From Ectocarpus siliculosus (lineage: Eukaryota; Sar; Phaeophyceae; Ectocarpales; Ectocarpaceae), in contig FN649749.1 of the NCBI GenBank assembly GCA_000310025.1, forward strand, positions 1,557,601 to 1,621,600: DNA of 64,000 nucleotides. Reading direction: 5' to 3'. The translations under genes and the position numbers were made by a program. The notes beneath the pieces are model-generated. The model saw only the letters and a program-made list of their open reading frames with translations, made no database searches and was not told where the DNA came from. Positions 12,106-22,300 of this stretch are shown piece after piece (within the stretch, counting starts at the first letter, position 1; every line of letters begins with the position of its first letter).

Positions 12106-13119
12106 AAAAATTTTTTTTGTTGTTGGGGGGGGGGGGGGGGGGGGGCAGGAAACAGTAATATCGGGTCCTATTATAGAGGGGTCTGACGCCACGGGAGGGA
12201 TGTTTTAGGTTCTTGATTGAACCATGACATCGTCTGCCCTCCCCCTGACCTGACGGGCAAGGGGAGACGGAAAGTTTTCCGGGCGAGAGCGTAGCAACAT
12301 TATACATGTACGCAAGTAATAGGAGATGCACTTTTCGGCGCGGCGGGAGAAACCGCACAGGCACCCGCTCGTTTTGATTGGCTTGCTCTCTCTCTCTCTC
12401 TCTTGCTTTTTGTTTTTGAGCCTAGCTTTTACCGACGGGAAGGAAATAACAAAAAACATGGGCCAACGTTTACCAGATGCTTATATTTTTTTTACACGCC
12501 GCATTGACTCGGGCACAGTAGTGTTGGCGTCAAGAGAAGATCATCGGGCTGCGGGCGGTGGGTGGGCGCGTAGTGTTTCAGTTGTTTTGTGTATCACGTT
12601 GTGTTCGCTTCGCATGCTGTGTTGTTTTTTTGTCGCGGGGTGTCAAGAGTATCATGGTAGTATAGCAGTAAAAGAGAGATGTCTATATTCTGTCGGAGTT
12701 ATCGTGTAGCATAGTGGGGTGGGTAGGTGAAGCTCGTGTTGTGGGTGGTGTTCTGTGTGCGTGTATTGTGTGTTGCACGTTTCAAGTCCCAAGTACTTTT
12801 TTTTTTTGTCTTACTTCAAAGTTTGATTCTTGTTAGTTGTGCCTGTCATGACGCACACGCATCAGTCACCCTGCGGTGACCTCTGCTCCTTCGCGACGGG
12901 AGAAATTCGCAAGCTCAAAGCATACTCATGCTTTTATCGTTGCGCCACGCAGTAGTAGCTACTATCGCTCGAGTTACATGGACGCCTGCCTGGCCCCAAG
13001 TAAATACACTGCAGCATACACGTGTGTAGAGTTACTGCTGTGGGTCGGTCGTGTCCCAAGGCGGCGGGGTGCCCTCGTCAGCGGGGGGTTCGTGGCGTTC
13101 GCGGGCCGACGACGGGGGG
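12106..13119. other. Gene-free stretch
   Basis: It contains a poly-G tract just after the gap, a CT run near 12386-12402 and T-rich stretches. No exon with convincing splice sites or coding character was found on either strand. Confidence 0.5.
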
Positions 13120-13342
13120 GGTGTACTCATAGTCGTGCATGCCGTAGTCGTTAGACCATTGACCTCGCATCCCTACAAAGCCGGGACGGATCACGCCGGG
13201 TTCTCACCGGACCAGGCTCTCACATCACCAAGCGCGAAGCGCCGTGAGGTATTCGGCGAGTCGCATGAAGGGTGCGCTGCATCCTGCTAAGGGTGTTCGG
13301 CATCTTGTGCTTACTTCCTTGCCTACGGATGACAGCTGGGTA
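13120..13342 (-). repeat. Dispersed repeat family R1, copy 1, tail half (split by a transposon)
   Basis: It begins GTGTACTCATAGTCGTGCAT (plus-strand reading) and matches 15174-15392 and 37222-37443 closely, and 56472 downward in reverse. The copy is interrupted at 13342/14723 by the TA-flanked element and resumes at 14725. By comparison with the LINE fragments, the true orientation is probably minus, with this block at the 3' end. Confidence 0.75.
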
Positions 13343-14722
13343 CAGTAGGTGGCCCGATATAGTGGCAACCTGAATAGTAAAGTGCCCGATATAGTGGCAT
13401 GGAAATCTCCTGGCAAAATCTCAACCCGATATAGTGGCACTTTGCCACTTTTGAGGACGGGGCCCTCAATAGTGGCATTTCGGGCATCACACACACCCAA
13501 TAGTGGCAGTTCCAACTAGTGGGCCCCCACTACTGCTGTACCACCCCACACCTGCCCACACACACTCTCAGCAGTGGGCGCCACACGTATCATGCTAGTC
13601 TGCGCGGACCAAGAACTGTGTAAACTCCCAAACCGACCACTGGGAGAGAAAGATGGGCACGAGTGTCGTCTTGGCTGCGGTGGCAGGCTTCATCGGCGTC
13701 CGCGACGCGGCGTCCGGGCCGGGCGTGCAGGACTCAGAGTTGGTAGAGGTTCTGGCGAATCCTAACATCGCCCCGGGCGCGCCTGCTCCCCCCACGGCCA
13801 TCAAGGCCGTGGAGGCATGGGCCGGGTTGGAGGAGCAACCCGAGTTTGCTGAAACTCTGTCTGAAGACGCAAAGGAGATTTTCATGGAAAAGGTTAACAA
13901 CACTTTCAAGGAGGACGAATACATTTCTGACGACGACGACGAGCTAGACAGCACCGAAGATTCTGAGAGTGCGGGGGGTGGTGGGAAGAAGGCGCCGCCG
14001 TCGTTCGCGGAGCTGGCTGAATTTTTGGTCCTCTAGAACAATACGCAGAGTCGTGTGGCATTGGTGACGCCGGGCACTTTCTCCGCAAGGCGAAAATGGC
14101 ATTCTTGGCAGCTACATTCGCTAGACCGGCACGGCAGTTGGACATTAGAGTGTTTGCCGACTCGTAGTGCAATCAGTCGGCTGACGCCTACAGTTGCAGA
14201 GCATCGTGGTGGTTGGATTGATGCGCCGGTGTGGGGGTGTTTGATTTTTCTAGTGCTGTAGGGCTGTTTCAGTTAGTTTCGCGTCTCTACGTTGCTGTTT
14301 TCATGCGTTCTACACGTAGTGTTGAACCCCGTGTTACACTGCCCGCCGGACAAAAAAAAATGATGTGCCACCTATGATACCATGCGTTTGGACGTGGTGT
14401 GGTCTGCCTGCACAGAAAAAACAGGTCTTGACCACAGAAGGCTCGGTAACCGTTGGATAATCAACGGCCATTTCATGTGTTTCATGCGGATACTGCTGCA
14501 CACAAATACACCACGAGGAGTGGAACAGTATACACGGCTTTACAGCGCATAATGAGTGTACAGCGTGAACATCGAAGCTCTTTATTCGATATAGTGGCAC
14601 TATTGCCACTATCGACTGTCTAATAGTGGCAATTGTGCCACTATATCGAATAGTGGCACTGCCCTGAATAGTGGCACAATTCTGTCTGGCCACTATATGC
14701 CACTATATCGGGCCACCTACTG
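13343..14722. mobile_element. TA-flanked terminal-inverted-repeat DNA transposon, 1,380 bp (pogo/Tc1-like signature)
   Basis: The left end reads CAGTAGGTGGCCCGATATAG and the right end is its exact inverse complement; the perfect match extends 25 bp. TA lies directly outside both ends (13341-13342 and 14723-14724), the target-site duplication of the Tc1/mariner/pogo superfamily. Subterminal regions carry many copies of ATAGTGGCA in direct and inverted orientation (13360-13510 and 14590-14715), possible transposase-binding sites. The inside is too short for a full transposase, so the copy is probably non-autonomous. The uninterrupted repeat at 15385-15412 shows the empty site as GACAGCTGGGTATGACTTAA. 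Confidence 0.85.
13653..14036 (+). CDS. Acidic 127-residue ORF inside the TA-flanked transposon
   Basis: A single open frame from ATG 13653 to TAG lies wholly inside the 1.38-kb inverted-repeat element. The middle reads IKAVEAWAGLEE, then ETLSEDAKEIFMEKVNN, followed by an Asp/Glu/Ser-rich run (ISDDDDELDSTEDSE) and a Gly-rich linker. No DDE catalytic motif or DNA-binding domain is visible. An acidic C-terminal tail after the catalytic domain is common in pogo-type transposases, so this may be a remnant of one. It could equally be a captured host exon or unrelated. The frame is open upstream of the ATG for at least 12 codons, so the start is uncertain. Confidence 0.4.
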   Translation: MGTSVVLAAVAGFIGVRDAASGPGVQDSELVEVLANPNIAPGAPAPPTAIKAVEAWAGLEEQPEFAETLSEDAKEIFMEKVNNTFKEDEYISDDDDELDSTEDSESAGGGGKKAPPSFAELAEFLVL

Positions 14723-14724
14723 TA

Positions 14725-15168
14725 TGACTTAATTTATTTTTTGGTGTTTCACTTCCAGAGACAGTAATAAGCACTGTGTATCTGCCTCGAGGGTGCTTGA
14801 CCAATCTTAACACAACGTGCGATTATCCACTTTGCGCGGAGTCAGGGTTCTCGACGCCGCACAACATAATCTACTCGAGCACCATTCATTGTGGTTACCG
14901 CAAAAAAAAAACCGAAGACAAAAAAAAAAGGGGTAACCTGGGTGCTGAGTTCACGAAGTGATTGGCTGGTTTTACAACATCGCTGCCAAGCGACGAAAAC
15001 CCAACCCCGATGGCAAACACCGGGCGGGGCGGCTTGTTTTACAACGTCGTTGCCAAGCGACGAAAACCCAACCCCGACGGCAAACACCGGGGGGCGGCGG
15101 CTTGTTTTACAACGTCGTTGCCAAGCGACGAAAACCCAACCCCGATGGTAAACACCGGGGGGGGCGGG
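14725..15168 (-). repeat. R1 copy 1, remaining half, with a 67-bp tandem triplication
   Basis: It continues the interrupted copy from TATGACTTAATTTATTTT through the ACAACATAATCTACTCGA block to a GC-rich end. Within it, a 67-68 bp unit starting GTTTTACAAC is repeated three times (starts 14969, 15036, 15104), each containing AAGCGACGAAAACCCAACC. Copies at 37.7 kb and 56.1 kb have only one such unit. Confidence 0.75.
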
Positions 15169-15173
15169 GGGGG

Positions 15174-15558
15174 GTGTACTCATAGTCGTGCACGCCGTAG
15201 TCGTTAGACCATTGACCTCGCATCCCTACAAAGCCGGGGCGCAGCACGCCGGGTTCTCACCGGACCAGGCTCTCACATCACCAAGCGCGAAGCGCCGTGA
15301 GGTATTCGGCGAGTCGCATGAAGGGTGCGCTGCATCCTGCTAAGGGTGTTCGGCATCTTGTGCTAACTTCCTTGCGTACGGATGACAGCTGGGTATGACT
15401 TAATTTATTTTCTGGTGCGTTCACTTCCAGAGACAATTGTAAGCTCTGTGTAAGTGCCTCGAGGGTGTTTGACCATTTTAACACAACGTGTGATTATCCC
15501 CTTTGCGCGGAGTGAGGGTTCTCCACCCCGCACAACATAATCTACTCGACCACCATTC
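15174..15558 (-). repeat. R1 copy 2 (uninterrupted)
   Basis: It directly follows copy 1 and has the same order of blocks, from GTGTACTCATAGTCG to ACATAATCTACTCGACCACC, without the transposon. It supplies the empty target site for the element at 13343-14722. Confidence 0.75.
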
Positions 15559-15574
15559 GGGGGGGGCGGGGGGC

Positions 15575-15840
15575 GTACTCTTATGTTTTGCATGTCTTAG
15601 CGGTTAGATCATTGACCACGCGTCCTCGAGAGGACGGAGCATTGTTCCCACAGGAGGACCGATCACCGATGGCCAATCGTTCCTTCCTACTTTGCCAAAG
15701 GTGGCTCAAAAATGTCTTCCCTAGTCTGTCTATCCTAACGATATCCCTTCCCGCCTTTTCAAACCACTTCCTACTCCCCAGTACAGCTACCGTCCTCTCC
15801 TCTCTATTCCATGCCTCAAGCATCTCCCTGTAGTCTACGT
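15575..15840 (-). mobile_element. LINE 3' fragment (C-terminal ORF end and tail)
   Basis: A minus-strand reading gives EAWNREERTVAVLGSRKW and later GKTFLSHLWQSRKERLAIGD. This corresponds to plus-strand 29550-29790, where the same segment follows a zinc-knuckle-like LINE C-terminus. It is 5'-truncated and ends in the tail shared with the R1 family. Confidence 0.6.
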
Positions 15841-15844
15841 CCCT

Positions 15845-15955
15845 TCAGACAGGCCATTTCTGTCCGGATTTGGGTAGAGTCGACTCTTTTATTCTTATAT
15901 CGAAATGTGATTTCGAGATCTGATTTCTTCGTTAAGACCGACCCTTATTTTTGTA
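15845..15955. repeat. Dispersed repeat R4, copy 1
   Basis: This block of about 110 bp (GACTCTTTTATTCTTATATC, then GAAATGTGATTTCGAGATCT, then CGTTAAGACCGACCCT) recurs at 41828-41935 in the same orientation with few differences. Confidence 0.7.
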
Positions 15956-16872
15956 CAGACATCACTTCAGACAGCACGCTTTAGTGGACAACATTTTGGT
16001 GAAGTGCGGGACAAGGGGGGTGATGCCGCTGCTGTAGTCGAATTGTAGTGTGTGGGCGTGTAGTTCAGTTGTGAGCACGCAAACGTGCTGCAGGGATTGA
16101 TTATAGGTGTACCTCCTCGGGCTTGTGTACCCTTTTCTTGCTAACTATTAGTGTGCGTGTTCCTTAGATCTTGTGATGGCTCTAGCATTTTTGTGACCAC
16201 GGGCCGAGTCTTTGTCAGATTATGGGATTAGCAGCTGACACGAGTTTAACGTGAAGAAAACAACAACAACAACAACAACAACAACATTATGTTGCGTTGT
16301 TGGTGCAGACCTTCGCTCGATGGTTGGTACCACAGAAAATCTATGGTTGGTACCACAGAAATATTTAACGATCGACACGACGCGTAATTTCTTTAGGTTA
16401 TTTATGTAGATGATGCAGATAGATGCATGCATCCAAGCGAGGGTGTGTAGTCTACAATTCATTCAATCGGTTAGGCCTCCTATACCGCAGCGCATGCATT
16501 GCATGCAGCGTTGCTCCCCGAGGTCCACCCCAATTTCTGAGATTTCTGGCTGGTGTCAAGTGGAAGGAGAGCTACATACAGCAGCCTAAAGACATAATAT
16601 TCTGTAGGTACAAGCTTGGTAGGTGCAACATTTTAAAGCGAGCGGTATCCAGCACCTTATAGCAGATGCCACGTTGACTGCCGGCAAGGACTCCCTCATC
16701 GCGTGCTGTCGGATGCTGTCGGGTGCTGCGCGCGAAAAAGATCCCCGACCTACCTGCCTGGTTGGGCGGTCTCATCGGGGTAATCAGTACCTCACAACAC
16801 ACGACGCATAGTCTACACATGGCATGATGAGGCAAGAAAGACACACACACACCCCTCTCGGGGTCCCAGTTC

Positions 16873-16980
16873 ATGGCAGATAGAAGTGTTAGTGTTTTGT
16901 GTTTTCAACCGCACTAAGGCTGACGTCTTTTCATTGGTCAGCCGGTTAGCGCGGTCGATGCTAATAACTAAGGCACGCAC
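16873..16980 (+). repeat. Dispersed repeat R5, copy 1, beside GA microsatellite
   Basis: It contains CTTTTCATTGGTCAGCCGGT followed by TAGCGCGGTCGATG. It matches 27500-27610 in inverted orientation. In both copies a long GA run lies within a few dozen bp, so the repeat and the microsatellite may have spread together. Confidence 0.65.
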
Positions 16981-16983
16981 ACA

Positions 16984-16986
<3 letters not shown>

Positions 16987-17016
<30 letters not shown>

Positions 17017-17028
17017 CGGACGCACACA

Positions 17029-17087
<59 letters not shown>
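16987..17087. repeat. (GA)n microsatellite, two blocks
   Basis: Two long GA tracts are separated by GACGGACGCACACACACA. Confidence 0.95.
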
Positions 17088-17088
<1 letters not shown>

Positions 17089-19345
17089 GGACCTAAAAGT
17101 CTGCACAAACCGACCGATCCGAAAGCATTAGCACGCACAGCCGCGCACCGCAGCTCTTATTTTCCGAGGGCAGTTGCTCTTCTTGTTGTTGTGCACAACG
17201 GATTGTTTCCCTGGTGGGAGGAGGAAAATATTTGTATGATAATAACGGGTAGACTTGGCGGTGCACCATGTATGTAGTCTAGTGGTGATCATGTGATGCT
17301 CCTCCACGCTAACACCGACAGCCAGTAGAAGACACGCACCAGGAAAGCAGCGACCTACTTCCTTCATATGTACGCCTCGCCCAATCTCATCATAACATCA
17401 CAACAGCAATCCTTCACCCACAGCAATCTGAAATCTACAAGAAATCTGCTCGATCGCAACATCACAACCAAGGTGATGCCACTGCCGAAACACAGCTTGC
17501 CCGTCCGTGTTTCATTTTTCTCCCCTCTTGCAGTAGCTGCTTCCCTCCCCCACTTACCTGTGCCACACAAACAGGAGATCTGCTCCGTGCCCCCGCCTCG
17601 CCTTCGCACCCCTCGCCTGTGACGCCGGGCTTGTTTTCAGTGCGTCGCCCGTTGCGGTGTGTGTGGAGACTACATACATGTAGGAGACCAGCGTGTGTGG
17701 AACCCAAGGGCACGAAACAGAGCGAGAGGGCCGATACTGGAACAACAGCGTATGTACAGATTTTCAGTCGTGTGCTTCGAAGGCAGCAGCAGCAGGCACG
17801 CCGCAAGGGCAAGGGCACAACGACGAGAGGGAAGGGCTTGCAGCAACCGGGGGAGGAGCAAATGTCGCAGGTTTCCTCGTATGGTGAGCGCTCGGGCTGG
17901 CCTTTGCCTTGCTTTGTGATCTTCTCGTGGCCTGCCTGTGTTTTCACAGCGGGGTGTACCACATCAGGGAGACCCCTCTCTCAAAGAGCTGCGGGCGTCA
18001 ATTTCCACCTGTTTGTGGAAAACCCCGCTTCAGCGAGTCATGCACCTACTGTCTGCGTAGCAGCCAAGACCTCTGGATACCTACTGTACCGGGTGAACGT
18101 ACCTTTTTTAGATATAGGTTTCTACCAGCAAGGTGCAGCTGTTTCGCAGCAGCACAGTAGTGAAACGGTTCAGCGTTTACCTTTCTTTGTGAAGGCACTT
18201 TGCAGGGCAGGATCCAAGCCCCGATCCAAGGATTTTGTTGAGCTAAATAGCCGCTATTTTCAGAATATTATGATGCGTGTCCGTTGTTTTGTGGATGGAG
18301 GATGGAGAGGGATTTGTACAACATGGTTCAGTTCGGAAGCATTTTCAACGTTTCCGATACATTTTACAAATTGCCTTGGACATAAACGTGGGCCACAGGC
18401 ACGGCATCCGCGCCCCGTTGGTGTGTTTTATCGTGGTCGATGGCGCGCATGCACAACCACCTGGCGCCGTACACACAGTCGGCGTCGGGGGATCATCGGA
18501 AGGAACGGAGGAACACAGCACACAAATCCCGAATTTACGCAACGTGTATGAAGTACTTGCTGTAATGCATAAGGCCCGTCCGTGTATCCACGTATCCACC
18601 ATGCATTTGCACTTTCAGCGCGTGTCCACCCAGGGTGTGCTGTGAATCGCCAATGCCGAGGGCGAAGAAGAGACAGACATCTCGATTTTCAGGGACGCCG
18701 CAGCAACGTGACTGCTATTGCTATAAGCGATCATCATGATCTCAACCTCTCATGACTTGGAGCCTGTTGTTTCGGCCAAACATATCCAGTTTAGACTGTA
18801 TTCCGACTGCCATGATCGCTCCAGCTGTCTTTTTCTCGGAACGTGCCGCCGCCGTGTTGCCGTGTTGGGATGAGTCCTCGCAACCCCAACCCCCATCGAT
18901 TGAATTTCGTACTTCGAGTTACTTCGTAGATAGATACATGTAGGTCGTTGCTCGACACCAAGACGCTGACTGCCAATCAATCAACGCCAAAAATATTTGT
19001 CTCGGAAAGATCTAGCCAAGAGCTTTTGCCTCGCACGCCATCGGTCGGTGGTCGCAGCAGACGCCTGGGATGCGACTACAACATGCACGCAGTACCCAAC
19101 CGGTTTCCCTCCATTCACTGTAAAGATTCCAACACATCCCGTTCGACTGTGGTTATATCTCGAATTGCTAGTCTTTCCGTGTTTGTATTCATGGTTCCTA
19201 ATGCACGGCGGTCGTCGACGCGACATGGATCACGCTTGCAACATATAAAAGGCGGACCGCCCTTCGATATCGCTCTCTTTGAGGGAAGATGTTACTCGGT
19301 AGTAGGGATTGAGGATTGAAGCGTGAGCTTCTGGTTCTTTTGCAG

Positions 19346-22300
19346 ATTCACTGGGCCTTGCTCGAGCACTCATCAAGATCGGGCTTCTCCCGGTCCGGTA
19401 TTGTTCGCCGGCCAGGTTCTTGCACAAGATTGGCGCCTACGGGCGTTGCTCCTATTCCTATTCTCTCACGTCGTTTGCGCCCCGCCGCACGTTGGATGTG
19501 CGCGTCCGTCCCATCTAGACTACTCTTGCGCCAGTCCTACTATTGCCTTACACACCGTCAACACCGTTCAGTGCACATTTTTTAGGAAGGTCGCACCTGT
19601 GGAGATTTTCTCACATCGTAAGTGCTTTGTTTCACTGCCCCACCACCGTGCCCTCCTGCGGTGCTTTAGTGGTCTCGGTATTCACTGTAGTCAAATCGCG
19701 AAAGACGCCTGCGTACCAATCCCTCGTAGACTAGTCTAGACCATACTGTCGACTTGACCGTAGAGGTTGCGATGAAGTACATCCTTCAAAGTTTACCCGT
19801 CTGGCCACGCCATACCTATCGACCGCTGTAGCGGATGCCCCCCACACGGGTAGGCTCTGTTTCTCTCGAGAGAGTCGCGCGAAGATATGCGAGGCTGATG
19901 TTTCTTGCTCCTGCTACGGCAGGTTCTGACGGCGGTAGCCCTGGCGAGGTTCCTCCGAGCGGGATCTCTTCGTACGGGTACTCTTCCTTTAGCGGCAGCG
20001 ACACCTATGGCGCCGAGTACGCCGACCTCCTAGCGAAGTTCGAGCATGACCACACGCCAACAGATGTCGGTAAGTGCAACTACGTTTACAGTTACGAGAA
20101 TATTCCCGGGAGAATCAAGCCGCGGTAGATGCGTTTAATTGTCGCGTTTCCCGAAGTTGAACGTGAAACCCAAGGGAGGTGTTTGTTGTGGGTCTCCCTA
20201 CTGTCTACAGTTTTCCTAAACCGCCTATGGGCACCACGTTGGGCCCATGGGCTGCCCGTGCGGAATCCATGGGCACGCCCATGAGCAGCCGATGGGGAAT
20301 GCCCGTGGGCAAGCTCATGATGAGTAGCCCGTGGGTAGCCCATGAGCGGCCAGTTAGTGCCCTTCAACCGGAACCAGTGTTCTCCTAAACAATATATTAC
20401 TTGCTTTGGAACGGGCATTATAGCGGCTAATAACCCTAACGGTAACGTTAGCCCTAACCCTAAGCCCACGCGATACGTGCTAGGTTGATTCTAGGTTGAT
20501 GTGCCGGTGGCGAAGTTCTAGGTTAAAGTGCCCACGGTGGGCACTTCATCGGTACAGTAGTGCATGGGCTGCCCATGGGCCCACCCATGGGTGTCCCATG
20601 GATGGTTTTGCAAAACTGCCAGTAGTGTGGGAGATGATATGTTGTGTGCGCGTTGTTTCCGCAGTCAAAGGGTACCTCGGGGCAGCAGTTGGTGAAGTTC
20701 GGCGGGACTCCGAGTCGTCGATCCTTTTGCCGACTGCTTGCTGTGGGGTGCGAGTCATCATCATTTGGCACGGGTCAGTGGCGAAGAAAGCGGCAAGCAA
20801 GGCATCGGGGAGCTCTTCTCTTCTTGTTTGCATGTACCATTTGCTTCGGACGACTTCGCCGAGTGTTCATCCCTGTCCCTGTCATTCTTTTCTTCCTTAG
20901 ATAATAGTCTAGGCTACAGAACAGGCCCTGCGATAAGAAACGTCAACGGTAGGTTGAGGCTCACATTCTTTTTTCATCGCCACTACTGTCGAACACAGGC
21001 TGGTATATGGTAGAGTTTGGACTAGGATCTACCGCTGGGCTGTATTTCTTATCCCTATCTTCGTATTTTTCATGAAACTTGGAGCCCCTGTTTGCCAACG
21101 AATATTTCTTGTTGCTTACCTGCGGGCCCGTTCTACGGTACAGCACGGAACTATGACCCCTGTAGTGGTACTTCACGGACGCATGATGGGTATTCCACAG
21201 AAAAGCGAATCACGATCTTTCGTGAGAAGCGCTTGACACCCCTGGCTGCTCACGAGCCCTCCTCGCGCTAACCCTTTGGCGTGCGTGTGTCGTTGCTTCG
21301 TCGCACATAGGCATTGCTTGGTTTCTGCTGGTGGTCAGCAGCGGACTCCTTGTCGTAATGACCGGTGTGATGTTCCTCCTCATCAAGAATCGACACGTCT
21401 TCGAGATCAGGGCAAGGTGGGTGTCCGAAAAAGCGCAAACCGCGTTTTACCGGCCCACTGCGGTTACAAGTTTAGAGGAGGCGTTTTTAGGACGGCCTAC
21501 ATGTAGATGATACTAGTGACTCCAGTGATGAAGATCGTGTATCGAATTGCCATATTCGATCTCGATGTATCGGCGATCCTCAATATTGAATCGCTGAAAT
21601 ATTTTGCAGATATCGCCGATTCTGAATCGAGACTGGAGATCGATTATCGACGATTGATTCCGATTCCGATTTTTCAAGCAGGGGGGCAAACCGCACATAC
21701 CCCCCTTCAATTGATACATATGGCACCCCCCTCCACCGCACGCGGGTGCTGGGTGCACAACGCAACAGGTATTGGAACCATATTTCCCACAACGCATCCT
21801 TTCGATATTATATCCTCTTCCTCTTGGTCAAGGGGGGGTGATGTGTCTCACCTGCGGTATTTTGCCACCATATCGAGATCGAAAGATCTATTGTCCGAAT
21901 ATCGGCCACCTCGGTGAATATCAGAAAATATCGAAAAGCGGCACTTTTTTTTTTTTTATATCGTATCAGCAACCATTTCCAACACCGTGTATTAGTCCGT
22001 AAGTGTCGAAGGTAATGCTGTTACACTTTAACGCTCGTTTCGAGAAGCGGCTTGTCTTGAGGGGGGCGATGAAACGCGCATGCTTCTTCCTGGAGTTTTG
22101 CCCAAAGTATTCTTCTTGTTGCGGCAATACGAAGCGAGCTCGCCGGAATCAACCGTTTCTCAAGAAATTACATACGATCACTGAAGCCTACCCGTTCGTC
22201 TTTTCGTTACGGTCATGACGGAATTTTCGAAACAGCAGCACGATCACCGTATTTTTTTGAAGATGATGAAGATTTCACATAGGTACTCGCGTTACCGAGA

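Larger units (their letters stand above)
15956..19345. other. Gene-poor stretch upstream of the first 7TM-RGS gene
   Basis: It contains an (AAC)n run (about 16258-16287), a repeat of about 100 bp at 16873-16980, long GA microsatellites (16987-17087) and CAG-rich DNA near 17780. The longest single-frame open stretch of the window, 17619-18551 plus strand (310 codons), lies here, but its composition is not protein-like and I could not place it in a gene. Upstream exons of the 7TM-RGS gene may be hidden here. Confidence 0.4.

Noticed and set aside
12006-12262. Poly-G/poly-C tracts near the gap as possible G-quadruplex elements
   Set aside because: They coincide with degraded base calls and a duplicated flank, so they cannot be trusted.
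13120-13210. tRNA-derived promoter boxes in R1 read on the plus strand
   Set aside because: TGCCGTAGTCG and GGTTCTCACC resemble A and B boxes only loosely, and the shared LINE tail implies the opposite orientation.
17619-18551. Longest single-frame open stretch (310 codons, plus strand)
   Set aside because: Residue composition is not protein-like (many Arg, Thr, Ser, Trp without any motif), other frames are also open nearby, and no splice continuity or recognisable domain supports it.
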